DNA from: DATARH01 sp963789255
Lineage (GTDB): Bacteria > Pseudomonadota > Alphaproteobacteria > ATCC43930 > CGMCC-115725
Reading direction: 5' to 3'
Assembly: GCA_963789255.1 (NCBI GenBank)
Contig: CAWBJW010000001.1
Span: 310,001-374,000, forward strand
Length of the DNA stretch: 64,000 bases
Position 1 is the stretch's first letter. Every line of letters starts with the position of its first letter. Below the pieces are notes generated by a model. It was not told where the DNA came from. It made no database searches and saw nothing but the letters and a program-made list of their open reading frames with translations. The translations under genes and the position numbers were made by a program. Shown here piece by piece: positions 1 through 11,730 of the stretch.

Positions 1-1
1 G

Positions 2-709
2 ATTCATAAGTTCGTCACCGACAGAACGGCAAATTCCTCTCCAACGCGACTTAGGAGCTTTTTCGACCGGCTGCAGGAGGAATTCGACCTGACGGTTGTC
101 ACCCTCAACTACGATGACCTGATCGACCAAGCCGGGCAGTGGTACGACGGGTTCGATGGTGACGGCACCTTCGATTTAGCCGGCTTTAATCGAAAGGCAA
201 TAAGGCATTCGGCTGTCCTGCTCCATTTGCACGGCAGCGTCCGCTTTGGTTACCGCGCGCACCGCTATAATCCTCCGGGAGAGAGGCGCTTCGACATCGT
301 TAAACACGGTCGCGCCGAGGAGGCCTTGAGATCGATCCCTCAGCGATCAGGCGAAATAGCCGGGCCCGCCCCCATCATCAGCGGGGAGAACAAGGATAAA
401 TGGATGACCCGGCGTTGCGTCCCATTTGGATATTATTATAATGCATTTATTAACTGCGCACTTGACTGCCCGCGGCTAATTGTTATTGGTTATGGCTCTA
501 ACGATCTACATGTTAATTCGTGGCTCGCAGACGATGCCCATCACCGGATCCATGGTTTCAATAAACGCATGGTGCTGATTGATAACGACCCGAAGCTACG
601 AACGCAACATGTAAAGCGAGCGCTGATCTTTGGAGGAAATGACGGTAATTTCCCCCCACAAGACCCTGCGCAAGTCGAAGAGATTATCGATAGTCTCCGT
701 CACCCGTAG
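2..709 (+). CDS. SIR2-like domain protein, C-terminal part, cut by left edge
   Basis: The reading frame is open from the first bases and ends at TAG 707-709, giving 235 visible residues; the start lies outside the window. Visible SIR2-like motifs are TLNYDDLID (about residue 37), LLHLHGSV (about 70) and LIVIGYGSNDL (about 158), matching the NAD-binding fold seen in SIR2-like proteins of bacterial accessory and anti-phage systems. Whether it binds or cleaves NAD cannot be tested without the N-terminus. Codon use is more AT-rich (many att, aat, tat) than in the genes to its right, suggesting acquisition by transfer. The partner genes, if any, would be to the left. SIR2-like assignment is fairly sure; a defence role is inference. 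Confidence 0.7.
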   Translation: MHKFVTDRTANSSPTRLRSFFDRLQEEFDLTVVTLNYDDLIDQAGQWYDGFDGDGTFDLAGFNRKAIRHSAVLLHLHGSVRFGYRAHRYNPPGERRFDIVKHGRAEEALRSIPQRSGEIAGPAPIISGENKDKWMTRRCVPFGYYYNAFINCALDCPRLIVIGYGSNDLHVNSWLADDAHHRIHGFNKRMVLIDNDPKLRTQHVKRALIFGGNDGNFPPQDPAQVEEIIDSLRHP

Positions 710-852
710 ACGCCGCATGGGGCGGTGATATTTGGAATGGGGGTTGGCGAGCCCGTTGGCGCCGATCTGCACCAACTCGGGCAGCCGGAACAGGGCGCCG
801 TAATTCTCGCAGACATAACCGCCGGCCGGTCCGCCGGGTAGCTCAGCGCCAC

Positions 853-1860
853 CTATCGAGGAAGCGGTCGGACCGCAGACAACAGGCTATTGTCGAAATA
901 GAGATAACCGTACAGGTAGTTCCATCGGTTTTGCCCGCTACGGGTGCCATTCATCGGAAATACTTCACATTGCTTCGTTACTAAATCCGAAATTTGGTTT
1001 TCTCCCATGCCGATCGGCAAGCCACGTTCACAAGCTGTTTCCTGCTCCTCTCCTTTTTGCAATCGCGCCGCGGTGACGCTCAGCTCTTTCTCGATTTCCA
1101 CTTCTTTCTCCAGAGTGACGACGGCTACCGCGAGGTCTTGTCCCGGAGCCCATTGGCCTAGGCATTTCTCAGCGTCCCGCATCTCTTTCACGACGGCGTT
1201 GAACAATAACCAAAGATGATGGTAATAGTTAACGGCATCTGTCGATTTGGTATTGTTCAAAATGCCGAGCCACACGCTGACAAATAATTTAGAGGTGGCG
1301 CCGCATCCCGGTGCCGTTTTCTGCATTTCCTGTTCCATTGAGGCGAGCGCTCTTCTCATAATTGCGGCGACTGCTGCGGGTTCTTTGAGTGCGCTCGTCA
1401 AGGCCGCGGTTTCGTGGGCCGTCTCGCGAGCCTTGGAAGCCTCCAGCACGGGCCGCCAGGGCTTCGGTAGGGGCATCTCGTCACAGTTCCCGCCAAAGGC
1501 GCGCGCTGCGGCGCTCCAGTCGCCACGATAACTCGCCGCGACTATGGACGCGCTCGCCGCCGCCAGATCGTGTCGCTCGCCGCTTGTTAGCAGGGGCACG
1601 CCTTCGATCGCCGCAGCGAGACGGAGTGCGCCGACCGCATCGGCCTGCCCGTCGGCCTCGAAAGACTTCGCCATCGCCGTAGTCTCGCCTTCAACGGCGG
1701 CGACCTGGCGACCGCGCACATCCGCGCATGCCGCTGCGGCGGCCAGGGCCTCCTCCCGCTGGCTGCGGTGGTGCTGATTCACCAAAAGCGCGACGAGGCC
1801 CGTCCCGAGCGCCGCGGCACACAGAATTGCGAGGACGACCTTGACAGTCGAGCGGGGCAT
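853..1860 (-). CDS. Membrane-anchored protein of unknown function
   Basis: A 335-residue protein that I do not recognise. It begins with a positively charged start and one hydrophobic segment (about residues 7-27), followed by a long, mostly helical and alanine-rich soluble part, so it is probably anchored in the inner membrane with the bulk in the periplasm. Several cysteines occur (for example near residues 45, 124, 185, 234, 277 and 298). It reads towards the SIR2-like gene (convergent), and the 143 bases between them hold nothing clear. No catalytic motif is visible. Coding status is supported by length and coherent composition only. Confidence 0.55.
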   Translation of the reverse strand: MPRSTVKVVLAILCAAALGTGLVALLVNQHHRSQREEALAAAAACADVRGRQVAAVEGETTAMAKSFEADGQADAVGALRLAAAIEGVPLLTSGERHDLAAASASIVAASYRGDWSAAARAFGGNCDEMPLPKPWRPVLEASKARETAHETAALTSALKEPAAVAAIMRRALASMEQEMQKTAPGCGATSKLFVSVWLGILNNTKSTDAVNYYHHLWLLFNAVVKEMRDAEKCLGQWAPGQDLAVAVVTLEKEVEIEKELSVTAARLQKGEEQETACERGLPIGMGENQISDLVTKQCEVFPMNGTRSGQNRWNYLYGYLYFDNSLLSAVRPLPR

Positions 1861-1990
1861 CGAGTTGAAGGTCTATTATGAGAATCAGACCGTTGCGTGA
1901 GCATTCTCAACGTTTGGCCATTCGTGATCAAGATCGGCACGGCCGAGGCGCAGCGGGAGAGGCTGATCGCGGGGCGATGGGAGAGCGAGC

Positions 1991-2070
1991 GTAGGGCGGA
2001 AAAGCGGAGCGTATTCGGCCGATCAGGTGGCCCGGAATCAGGCGGAATGCGCCGCGCTTTTCCGCCCTAC
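1991..2070. repeat. Inverted pair of a REP-like dispersed repeat
   Basis: Two copies of a roughly 30-base element face each other: 1991-2020 and 2041-2070. The outer 16 bases (GTAGGGCGGAAAAGCG and its complement) match perfectly, the remaining 14 with four mismatches, leaving a 20-base loop. Further copies lie at 33141-33170 and 33699-33728. This is the general form of REP/BIME palindromes. It occupies most of the gap 1861-2148, which otherwise shows no gene. Confidence 0.8.
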
Positions 2071-2148
2071 CACCACGAGCCCGTCAACCAAAAAATCAGG
2101 TGGGCAGCCGGCGGCTTGTAACACATCTCACCGGCTCCGTGGCTTAGA

Positions 2149-2490
2149 TCATCCCGATATGGGGATGATCACCTTTTCTTCGACGATGAAGGTCTTGATG
2201 CCGCCGATGAACAGGGCGCCGTCGTCATGCAGACGCTTTGCCTCGGGCGAGGCGTTGGCGCGGTCCATCGCGGCGCGGTCGTCGAACCAGAGCTCGGCGA
2301 TGCCATCGACCGCGATTTCGGTCGTCGCGATGTCGGCCCGCCGTCGCTCGCCCTCGATATGGTTCTGCACATAGCGCCTGACGCCGGGCACGGCATGGGC
2401 GAGCGGCGCGTGGATCTCGATCCAGTGGCGGACGAACGCGTCGTGCGACAGCTCGGGCCGCCGGGTCAGCAGCGACAGGCTTTTGATCAT
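2149..2490 (-). CDS. EthD-family small protein
   Basis: A 113-residue protein of the EthD (dimeric alpha+beta barrel) type: it starts IKSLSLLTRRPELSHDAF, then HWIEIHAPLA and VRRYVQNHI, the typical EthD core with a conserved region around the His pair. Such proteins are often companions of ring-cleavage, P450 or polyketide reactions, but the actual substrate here is unknown. ATG at 2490 was chosen over a longer frame because AAGGGG lies seven bases upstream and similarity begins there. It lies 31 bases downstream of the MazF-like gene on the same strand, but no functional link is implied. Confidence 0.75.
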   Translation of the reverse strand: MIKSLSLLTRRPELSHDAFVRHWIEIHAPLAHAVPGVRRYVQNHIEGERRRADIATTEIAVDGIAELWFDDRAAMDRANASPEAKRLHDDGALFIGGIKTFIVEEKVIIPISG

Positions 2491-2521
2491 CGTCGTTCCC
2501 CTTTGGCTGGTCGGCGGGATC

Positions 2522-2857
2522 TCAGCCCAGAGCTTCGGCAATCGCCTGTTTCAAGGCTTGCTTGTCCGCTGCACCGAGCCGTCCAAGCGTGCGGATGACA
2601 AGTGTCTGCTCCAGCGTAGCAAAGACCGGCTTGATCGCGGAGGGTTTGAGCAGGCCCGCGGCCTGCCATCGGCGGATCCACACCTCGCCGAGGCCCGGGG
2701 TTGGGCGGAGTTGGCTGGTGACGGCCATAACCACGACATCCGGCTTGGCAAGATTGTAGCCGGTATTGCTGACGACTACGGCGGGTCGCCTCTTTGACGC
2801 GATCTGGCTGGTGAATGGAAAGGGCAGCAGCACCACATCGCCGAACTCAAAGGGCAT
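2522..2857 (-). CDS. MazF/PemK-family mRNA interferase toxin
   Basis: A 111-residue PemK/MazF fold protein. The N-terminal strand pattern FGDVVLLPFPFT followed by KRRPAVVVSN is the family hallmark, and VVMAVTSQ is the next conserved strand. Known relatives are ribosome-independent RNases neutralised by a cognate antitoxin. The start at 2857 overlaps the last 11 bases of the upstream antitoxin, so the pair is translationally coupled. Length is normal and no key residue is obviously lost. Confidence 0.8.
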   Translation of the reverse strand: MPFEFGDVVLLPFPFTSQIASKRRPAVVVSNTGYNLAKPDVVVMAVTSQLRPTPGLGEVWIRRWQAAGLLKPSAIKPVFATLEQTLVIRTLGRLGAADKQALKQAIAEALG

Positions 2858-3044
2858 CGTAGACGTCGTCTTCCGGATTATTCCAGATTGCGGCGAAAGT
2901 GGGAACGCTGGCAGTTGTGGCCGCACGCGTCAGCGCCCGCTCCTGCACCCGTACCCGGATGAAGTCCACGAAATCCTCGACCTCGGCGATCCGCTCGGGC
3001 GGTAGAGCTTTGATCTTGTCCATTAGGGCTTGGGGGTCGGGCAT
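2847..3044 (-). CDS. Antitoxin of the MazF-like pair (DUF2281/VapB-like)
   Basis: A 65-residue acidic protein beginning MPDPQALMDKIKALPPE with the helix VEDFVDFIRVRV, the pattern of small DUF2281-type antitoxins. The C-terminal part (IWNNPEDDVYDAL) is the acidic tail that usually wraps the toxin. A ribosome-binding site AGGGAA lies just upstream of the ATG. It overlaps the MazF-like gene by 11 bases. Function is inferred from the partner as much as from its own sequence. Confidence 0.7.
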   Translation of the reverse strand: MPDPQALMDKIKALPPERIAEVEDFVDFIRVRVQERALTRAATTASVPTFAAIWNNPEDDVYDAL

Positions 3045-3164
3045 TTGTTGTTCCCTGTTATTTCGCCGGCGTATTCCAGATCAGGATCGGAGGATGGGCT
3101 GAAAACCCGCCTGTTTCGCACGGGTGGTTTCCAAATCGGGACCCTGACGCTATCACGAAACCCC

Positions 3165-5199
3165 TCAAAGCGTCAGCCCGGCGATATAGGATGCAAGGTC
3201 GTGCTCGGCGGCGGCCAGAGCATCGGAGGCTTTGGCGATCGAAGCGGAGACCGTATCGATCGAATTTTCGGTCTCGTTGAACTTGTCGAGCAGGCGCTTG
3301 TGCAATACCGGGTCGCTGCCGATGACGGCGAGATTGTTGCGCAGCCGCGTCTCGTCGGCGACGAACTGCCCGCGCTGCTCCTTGAGCTGCCCAAGCGCGG
3401 TGCGCTGCGTCCCGACCGCCTGCCGGCGCGCCGCGATCGCGCCCAGCGCCTGCCGCGTCTTTGGGTCGAGTTCGGTCGACGAGACGAACGCGCCAAGCCT
3501 CTGGTCGTCGATATCGAGGAGGCGGATGGTTTCCTCGAAGGGCTGGTCCTCGACGACGGTGAGGCTGCCGTTGCCGTTGGCGGGGAGCGCCAGCGGGATG
3601 CGATAGGCCTGCGCCGTCAGTTCGACGGTCTTCGGGTCGGGCGCGCTCAGCGTGGCGCCGGGACGCCGCGGCTGTTCGATGAGGAGGTGCTGCGGCGGCG
3701 TGCCCGCGGCCTTCACGCGATAGCTGGTCGTCCAGTGGATCATCCGGTTCAGCCGCATCAGCCCGTTGCCGATCGTCGCCTTGACGACGGGCCGGCTCTC
3801 GCTGGCGCTGCGGTCGATCGCCACCGTGCCGTCGAGCGCATAGCTCAACAGGCGCTTGTCGCCGGCCGGGAGCGCGGCGAGCCGGGCGTCGCCGAGATAG
3901 AGCACGCCCTCCTTGGCATTTTGCTGGTACAGCGTCAGGGCGCCGGGCGGCAGGCCGGTCGTGCTGGTGTTGGTCAATTCGATCGCCGCCAGCGGATGCT
4001 GCCAGTCGACCGAAGGCTGATAAAGATCGAGGCGGCGCGCCGGCAATTGGCGGTCGAGCAATGGCAGAACCAGGCTCTGCCCGGCGGCGACGGTGACCTT
4101 GTAGGGCGGGGTGAAGGCGATCTGCGTCGCCTCCTCGGACGCTGCGGCGGCTTCGATCGGGGCGGGCGGAAGGGGTGTCGCGGCAGGCGGCGGCGACGCC
4201 GTCATGTTTGCGGCGCCGCCCATCGCGCGCTGCAACTGGAAGGTCCGGGTTGGGGCCGGGCTTGCCTTGGCAGCTTCCTCGGCGGCAACGGTGCCGGTGT
4301 CGGGGGGCGGCAGGACACGCCCGCCCAACTCGACGGGCACCATCGGGCGCTTCACGTAATAGCTCTCGTAAAGCGCCTGGCGAAAGGTCACCGGATTGCC
4401 GGAGAGCAGAGTCGAGCTCGACATCCTGCCAGGCCCGGCCGCTGAAGTTCTCCAGCACCGCCCAGCCTTGCAGCCGCGCGGTCTCGGCCTTGGGGTCGGC
4501 CATCAGGCTCAGCCGGTACGAGGCCTTCCACAGCGGCATCGCCACGACATAGCCGACCCGTACGGTGCGCGGCCCGGTGCCGTGCAGGTGGATCGTCAGC
4601 TGGCGCCGCCCCGCCGCGCGAAAGGCGGCGATGCGCTTGAGCGCGGTGTCGACCTGGCGCTGCAATTTCGGGTCGGCGAAGGCGATGGCGTCAACATCCT
4701 GCAGGGCGAACTGGGTCAGCCCGGCATCGGTCATCACGCTGACCCGCGAGCGGGTCAGGACGATGCCGCCCGGGCCCTCTACCGTCTCGGTGTCGACATG
4801 CACGAGCCGGCCGCTGATCGCCTTCGGCGCGGCGACGCGGATCTCGGCGCCCTGCAGCGCATTCAAGAGATCGGTCTCGGAATTGAGCGCGGCGCGGTCG
4901 AACGGCAGATCGACAAAGCTCTGGGTCAGCGGCTCGCGGCCGGGAAGGGTGATTTCTCCGGCGGAACCGCCGGCATCGTAGACGACGAGGCTCTTCAGCA
5001 CATCGTCAACCTGGTCCAATGGCACGTCGAGGGTCAGCGTGGCGTCGCCCTCGACCGCTGCCTCGTATTCGAAATAGCCGACCCCGCCGGTCAACAACAC
5101 GACCCGCTTCAGCGTGAGGTCGGCCGCCTGGCCGGGCGACACGGCGAGAAAGATCGCGCCGGCCAGGACCGCGAGCCAGCATCCCAATCGTTTACTCAT
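3165..5199 (-). pseudogene. DUF4139 domain protein with signal peptide, frameshifted
   Basis: The product would be an exported protein of about 675 residues. The first part starts at ATG 5199 (GGGAGGCGGAA in front) with a signal peptide ending near GQAA, then VLLTGGVGYFEYEA and VDDVLKSLVVYD, typical of the N-terminal part of DUF4139 proteins. The second part continues from GNPVTFRQALYESYYVKRP, the classic DUF4139 continuation, and ends at 3165. The two parts are in different frames: one extra base near 4420 separates GRAWQDVEL from TLLSGNP. Removing it restores a continuous protein. The function of the family is unknown. It is divergent from the hydantoinase gene. Confidence 0.8.
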
Positions 5200-5364
5200 T
5201 TCCGCCTCCCGCGCGAAACCGGGCGATGGTCGATAGCGAGCATGGCGAATTTGCGGTGTCGCGATGCTCAATTGTGTCACCGCCGGCTGTGTCTGACCGC
5301 ATTGACATTGCGCAAGCCGCCCGAACACTCTGCACCTTCCTGGGGTAGCGGGGCAGGGCAGGGC

Positions 5365-7470
5365 GTGGCGGTTTCTGGCAAAGCACAGGCGAGGCTCGGG
5401 GTCGATATCGGCGGCACCTTTACCGATGTCGCGCTGGAGACGATCAGCTCCACTGGCGGGCGCCGGTTCAGCGGCAAGATCCTGACCACCCCGGAGGCGC
5501 CGGAGCGCGCCGTCATCGAGGCGATCCGCGCGGTATTGCGCGAGGCGGGGCTGATGCCCGGCGATCTGTCGATCATCATCCACGGCACGACCCTCGCCAC
5601 CAACGCGATCATCGAGAGGAAGGGCGCGCGGACCGCGCTCGTCACCACCGAGGGCTTCCGCGACACGATCGAGATCCGCCACGAGAACCGCTTCGAGCAA
5701 TACGACGTCAACATCGACCTGCCGCCGCCCCTGGTGCCGCGGCGGCTGCGCTTTGTCGTGCCCGAGCGCATCGACGCGCGCGGCCGGACCGTGATCCCGC
5801 TCGACGAAGGCGCGGTCGAGCGTCTCGCCGAGCGCTTTGCCGCCGAGCAGATCGAGAGCGCCGCGATCGGCTTTCTGCACAGCTTCACCAACCCGGCGCA
5901 TGAACAGCGCACCCGCGACATCCTCGCCGCGCGCCTCCCCGGGGTGACGTTCACCCTGTCGTCCGAGGTGTCGCCCGAGATGCGCGAATACGAGCGCTTT
6001 TCGACCGCCTGCGCCAACGCCTATGTGCAGCCGATGATGGGGCGCTACCTCGCCAATCTCAACGCCCTGCTGCACAGCGAGGGATTCCTTTGCCCGCTCT
6101 TCCTGATGCTGTCGGGGGGCGGTTTGACGACGGTCGAAACCGCGATCCGCTTTCCGGTGCGGCTCGTCGAAAGCGGTCCCGCCGGCGGCGCCATATTCGC
6201 CAGCCACATCGCCCGGCAATGCGGCCTCGACAAGGTCTTGTCCTACGACATGGGCGGGACCACGGCGAAGATCTGCCTGATCGACGACTTTCAGCCGCAA
6301 ACGAGCCGCGCCTTCGAGGTCGCGCGCATCTATCGCTTCAAGAAGGGGAGCGGCCTGCCGTTGCGCATCCCGGTCATCGAGATGGTCGAGATCGGCGCTG
6401 GCGGCGGCTCGATCGCGCGGGTCGACCGGCTGAAGCGGATCACTGTCGGCCCGGACAGCGCCGGCGCCGATCCCGGCCCGGCCTGCTACGGCCGCGGCGG
6501 CGCGTCGCCGACGGTGACCGACGCCGACCTCTTGCTCGGCCGCATCGACCCGACGGGGTTTTCCGGCGGCCGCATGGCGCTCGACCGCGCCGCCGCCGAG
6601 GCGGCGGTAACCCGCGAGGTGGCCGACCCGCTCGATCTCGCGCCGGCGCTCGCCGCCTTCGGGGTCAGCGAGATCGTCGACGAGAACATGGCCAACGCCG
6701 CCCGCGTCCATGCCATCGAAAGCGGCAAGGACGCGCGCGGGCGCACCCTCGTCGCGTTTGGCGGGGCGGCGCCGCTGCATGCCGCGCGGCTGGCCGAAAA
6801 GCTCGGGCTCGACCGGGTGGTGGTGCCGTCGAACGCCGGGGTCGGCTCGGCGGTCGGGTTTCTGCGCGCGCCGATCGCCTACGAGATCGTGCGCTCGCAA
6901 TTGCAGCGGCTCGACGCCTTCGATGCCGAGGCCGCCAACGCGCTGTTGGCCGCGATGCGCGAGGAGGCGGAGGCGATCGTCCGGCGCGGCGAGCCGCACG
7001 CGAGCTTGACGGAGACCCGCTCGGCCTTCATGCGCTATCGCGGCCAGGGCCACGAGATCGCCGTACCGTTGCCGGCCCGCCCCTACCACGCCGAGGACGC
7101 CGGGGTGCTGCTCGCCGCCTTCGAGGCCGCCTATCGCCGGCTCTACAGCCGGGTCATCCCCGGGGTCGAGGTCGAGGTGTTGAGCTGGGTGCTGCTGTTG
7201 AGCGGGCCGGTGCCGCACGAAGATGCCGGCCCGCCCGCTCTGCCGCCGCCCTCGCACCCGATGCCGGCGCGGCATCGCGCGGTGTTCGACCCCGACAGCG
7301 CCGATTTCATCGAGGTGGCGATCTACGAGCGCGCCGCCCTCGCCCCCGGCGCCGTCATCCCCGGCCCCGCCGTCATCGTCGAAGACGAGACCTCGACCGT
7401 GGTCAGCCGCCTCTTCGACGCCCGCATCGACGCCTGGGGCTATATCGAACTGACCCGGCGCGGCGCGTAA
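5365..7470 (+). CDS. Hydantoinase/oxoprolinase subunit A family protein
   Basis: A 701-residue HyuA-type ATP-dependent amidohydrolase subunit of the acetate-kinase/actin fold. Motifs: GVDIGGTFTDV (about residue 10, phosphate 1), HGTTLATNAIIERKG (about 73), SYDMGGTTAKICLI (about 293) and GAGGGSIARVD (about 345). Known members open hydantoins, 5-oxoproline or N-methylhydantoin together with a B subunit. No B subunit follows; the next gene is an orphan antitoxin. The GTG at 5365 is chosen because the conserved N-terminus begins shortly after it and no ATG is available; the purine-rich GGGCAGGGCAGGG is a modest ribosome site. The substrate cannot be read from sequence. Confidence 0.85.
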   Translation: MAVSGKAQARLGVDIGGTFTDVALETISSTGGRRFSGKILTTPEAPERAVIEAIRAVLREAGLMPGDLSIIIHGTTLATNAIIERKGARTALVTTEGFRDTIEIRHENRFEQYDVNIDLPPPLVPRRLRFVVPERIDARGRTVIPLDEGAVERLAERFAAEQIESAAIGFLHSFTNPAHEQRTRDILAARLPGVTFTLSSEVSPEMREYERFSTACANAYVQPMMGRYLANLNALLHSEGFLCPLFLMLSGGGLTTVETAIRFPVRLVESGPAGGAIFASHIARQCGLDKVLSYDMGGTTAKICLIDDFQPQTSRAFEVARIYRFKKGSGLPLRIPVIEMVEIGAGGGSIARVDRLKRITVGPDSAGADPGPACYGRGGASPTVTDADLLLGRIDPTGFSGGRMALDRAAAEAAVTREVADPLDLAPALAAFGVSEIVDENMANAARVHAIESGKDARGRTLVAFGGAAPLHAARLAEKLGLDRVVVPSNAGVGSAVGFLRAPIAYEIVRSQLQRLDAFDAEAANALLAAMREEAEAIVRRGEPHASLTETRSAFMRYRGQGHEIAVPLPARPYHAEDAGVLLAAFEAAYRRLYSRVIPGVEVEVLSWVLLLSGPVPHEDAGPPALPPPSHPMPARHRAVFDPDSADFIEVAIYERAALAPGAVIPGPAVIVEDETSTVVSRLFDARIDAWGYIELTRRGA

Positions 7471-7516
7471 AGCCCCTCGCCAAGCGATCGGAGGGTGCGG
7501 GTCTTTCAGTTGCAGC

Positions 7517-7587
7517 CACCCTCACCCGGCTCCCCCCGGATCAAGTCCGAGGGTCGCCACCCTCTCCCGCCGTGCGGCGAGAGGGGC
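7517..7587. repeat. Dispersed palindromic repeat with terminator-like hairpin
   Basis: After hyuA the sequence holds a CACCCTCACCCGGC block, then a hairpin CCCTCTCCCGC / GCGGCGAGAGGG with a three-base loop (about 7560-7586). No T-run follows, so it is a weak terminator candidate at best. A related block occurs inside the linker of the ligD gene at 23879-23935, which marks it as a mobile or dispersed family. Confidence 0.55.
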
Positions 7588-7652
7588 TTTCTCGCGCTGT
7601 TTGACAAGGCGGTCGAAATCCTGGCGATTGTGTCCAAGGCGGAGGCCGAGGA

Positions 7653-7954
7653 ATGGCTGAGAAAATTCGCGAGTCCGATTTGAGGCAGGTACCACTCTCT
7701 GAGCTCAAGGATGACTTGTCCCGTTTTCTTCGCGAGGCGGCAAAGCGGGAGATCGTGATTACGCGGCACGGCAAACCGGCAGGCGTGCTGATCGGCTTCG
7801 AATTGGAGGACGACTGGTTCGACTACCGGCTGGAACACGATCCGCGCTTCCTGCGCCGGATCGACCAGGCGCGGAAGAGTTTACAGGCGAGGCGCGGGGT
7901 CAAACTGGAAGATCTGGATTTGGCCGAACCGTCGGCGGAGCCGTCGAAGTCGTC

Positions 7955-7958
<4 letters not shown>
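7653..7958 (+). CDS. Phd/YefM-family antitoxin, apparently without toxin
   Basis: A 101-residue protein with the Phd/YefM DNA-binding N-terminal fold: VPLSELKDDLSRFLREA followed by IVITRHGKPAGVLIGFE. Members bind operator DNA and neutralise a PIN, Doc or RelE toxin encoded next door. Here no toxin gene follows; the next gene is convergent glycogen phosphorylase, whose stop overlaps by four bases. Possible explanations are loss of the toxin or an independent regulatory role. The C-terminal tail (DLAEPSAEPSKSS) is low complexity. Confidence 0.75.
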
Positions 7959-10396
<2,438 letters not shown>

Positions 10397-10933
10397 GGCG
10401 GAGCGTCGCTGAACCCGATCGTCATCCGCCCCGCGCTCGGGGACCCCTCCCGCGCCAGCGTCGCTTCCCCCAATCACCGTCAATTGGCCAGGCCCCCCTG
10501 CTCGCCGGCACCCACCCCGCGGGGTCACCCTAGACTGTCGCCGGCAGACGTTAAACCGCATCCTTGTCCCCGAGCGCTGTCCCGCGGGGGACATTGCTCA
10601 CTGCACCGGCATCAACTCCGGCACCTCCCGCCGCTCGTCGAAGCGGGCATGCGTCTCGTTGATTTGCGCCAAAGTCGGCAGGCTCGCCTCGTTGCCCAAA
10701 TGCTGGATCGCATGCGCCGGCGCGGCGCGTCAGCGCATGCACGCGGCATGCCGGCCGGCGCCTTCCTTTGTCGGCGAGCAGGGCATCATGCCGCAGAGCG
10801 GTGACAGCGACGGCAGGGCGAGCTATGATCAGGATTACTCGGAAACGTTAGCGTGACCGGGCCGCGGTCGGGGATGATGCCATCGTCGAGCGCTTACCTT
10901 GGATAGCAACCTCGCTGATGCCTGGGTGAGATC
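10397..10933. other. Gap with a possible decayed gene end
   Basis: No intact gene was found. On the minus strand, 10598-10729 encodes about 42 protein-like residues ending at a stop (segment QHLGNEASLPTLAQINETH, tail RREVPELMPVQ), which looks like the C-terminal remainder of a lost gene, but I cannot name it. The part next to glgP would also have to contain its promoter; I see no convincing -35/-10 pair. Confidence 0.25.
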
Positions 10934-11200
10934 ATGATCGGTCCGCCGGGATTGCCGAAAATAGGACGTCGCGTGTTTTCTTTCGGCGGCGCGCCCTCGG
11001 CGCGGGCGGGCGCACGACAGCGGTGGTGGAAGTGGATCGCCGGCCTCTATCTTGCCGGGGTGCTCGCGCATTTCAGCCACCACATGGCGTTCGACCTGCC
11101 CGCCGGGAGCGATCCCTCGTTCGGCGAGGCGCTGGCCAGCGCTCCGACGAGCCTGGTGTGGCCCGCCGACCTGATCGGGACCTTGATGAACCTCAGCTGA
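10934..11200 (+). CDS. Small single-span membrane protein, unknown
   Basis: An 88-residue reading frame with a basic N-terminal half (many Arg, Gly) and one hydrophobic segment WKWIAGLYLAGVLAHF (about residues 32-47), followed by a short soluble tail. It is convergent with the carboxypeptidase-regulatory-domain gene, 18 bases apart. No ribosome site of good quality is visible and I do not recognise the family. It is kept because the hydrophobic segment and tail are coherent and nothing else explains the region. Confidence 0.4.
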   Translation: MIGPPGLPKIGRRVFSFGGAPSARAGARQRWWKWIAGLYLAGVLAHFSHHMAFDLPAGSDPSFGEALASAPTSLVWPADLIGTLMNLS

Positions 11201-11218
11201 ACGCTGATCCCGCGCTGT

Positions 11219-11701
11219 TCACGGACCTGCGGGGTTTCGCGGCGGCGAACCGGGACGATTGGGAAAGCGGCGGCTGCGGGCGCGCGCCAACCGGACGCCG
11301 ACGGCGAGGACCACCAGCAACAGCAGCCCGCCGACCAGCCACCATTTCGATGGCGGCTCCGTCGGCCCGGTCTGCTCCGCGGCGCCGACGCGGACCGTGA
11401 CCCGGGCGATTTCGCTCGCCGAGCGCGCCTCGGCGCTCCACATCCCGTCGCTGTCGGCGGGAAATTCGAACTTGCCCCTGCTGTCGGTGCGGCCGGTCAG
11501 CGCCGGCCGGTCCGGCCTTCCGGGGGCGAAGACCCGCACCTCGGCATCGGCCATCGGCTTGCCGAGGGAGGTCGCGAACTGCACGGTGACCTCGTGCTGC
11601 GCGAACAGGTCGAGCGCCGCCGCCGGGAACGGCCGCAGCAGGACAAGAAGGGCCGCTGCGACAGCGGCTTGGCCGAGGCGCCAAGACAGGACACTCTGCA
11701 T
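11219..11701 (-). CDS. Exported carboxypeptidase-regulatory-like domain protein with C-terminal anchor
   Basis: A 160-residue protein: signal peptide (residues 1-29, cleavage near PAAA), a beta-sandwich segment HEVTVQFATSLGKPMADAEV ... GRTDSRGKFEFPAD, typical of carboxypeptidase-regulatory-like or bacterial Ig-type domains, and a strongly hydrophobic C-terminal helix WWLVGGLLLLVVLAVGV (about 119-135) followed by an Arg-rich tail. The layout resembles NikL-type proteins that accompany Ni/Co importers, but no transporter is adjacent, so that link is only a suggestion. Confidence 0.6.
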   Translation of the reverse strand: MQSVLSWRLGQAAVAAALLVLLRPFPAAALDLFAQHEVTVQFATSLGKPMADAEVRVFAPGRPDRPALTGRTDSRGKFEFPADSDGMWSAEARSASEIARVTVRVGAAEQTGPTEPPSKWWLVGGLLLLVVLAVGVRLARARSRRFPNRPGSPPRNPAGP

Positions 11702-11730
11702 CGCAGCGGCGAGGATAGGGGATTACAGCG

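Noticed and set aside
710..852. A protein-like minus-strand segment next to the 853-1860 gene
   Set aside because: Only about 35 residues long (includes GGYVCENYGALF), not joined to any gene, and no family recognised.
4396..5364. Plus-strand open frame continuous with hydantoinase A, upstream of its motifs
   Set aside because: It is antisense to the DUF4139 gene and has no conserved segment; the hydantoinase fold begins after 5365.
3058..7275. A 1405-codon minus-strand open frame opposite hydantoinase A
   Set aside because: Its first half is a low-complexity Arg/Gly/Ala-rich antisense reading of hyuA. Only the part from 5199 down belongs to a real gene (DUF4139).
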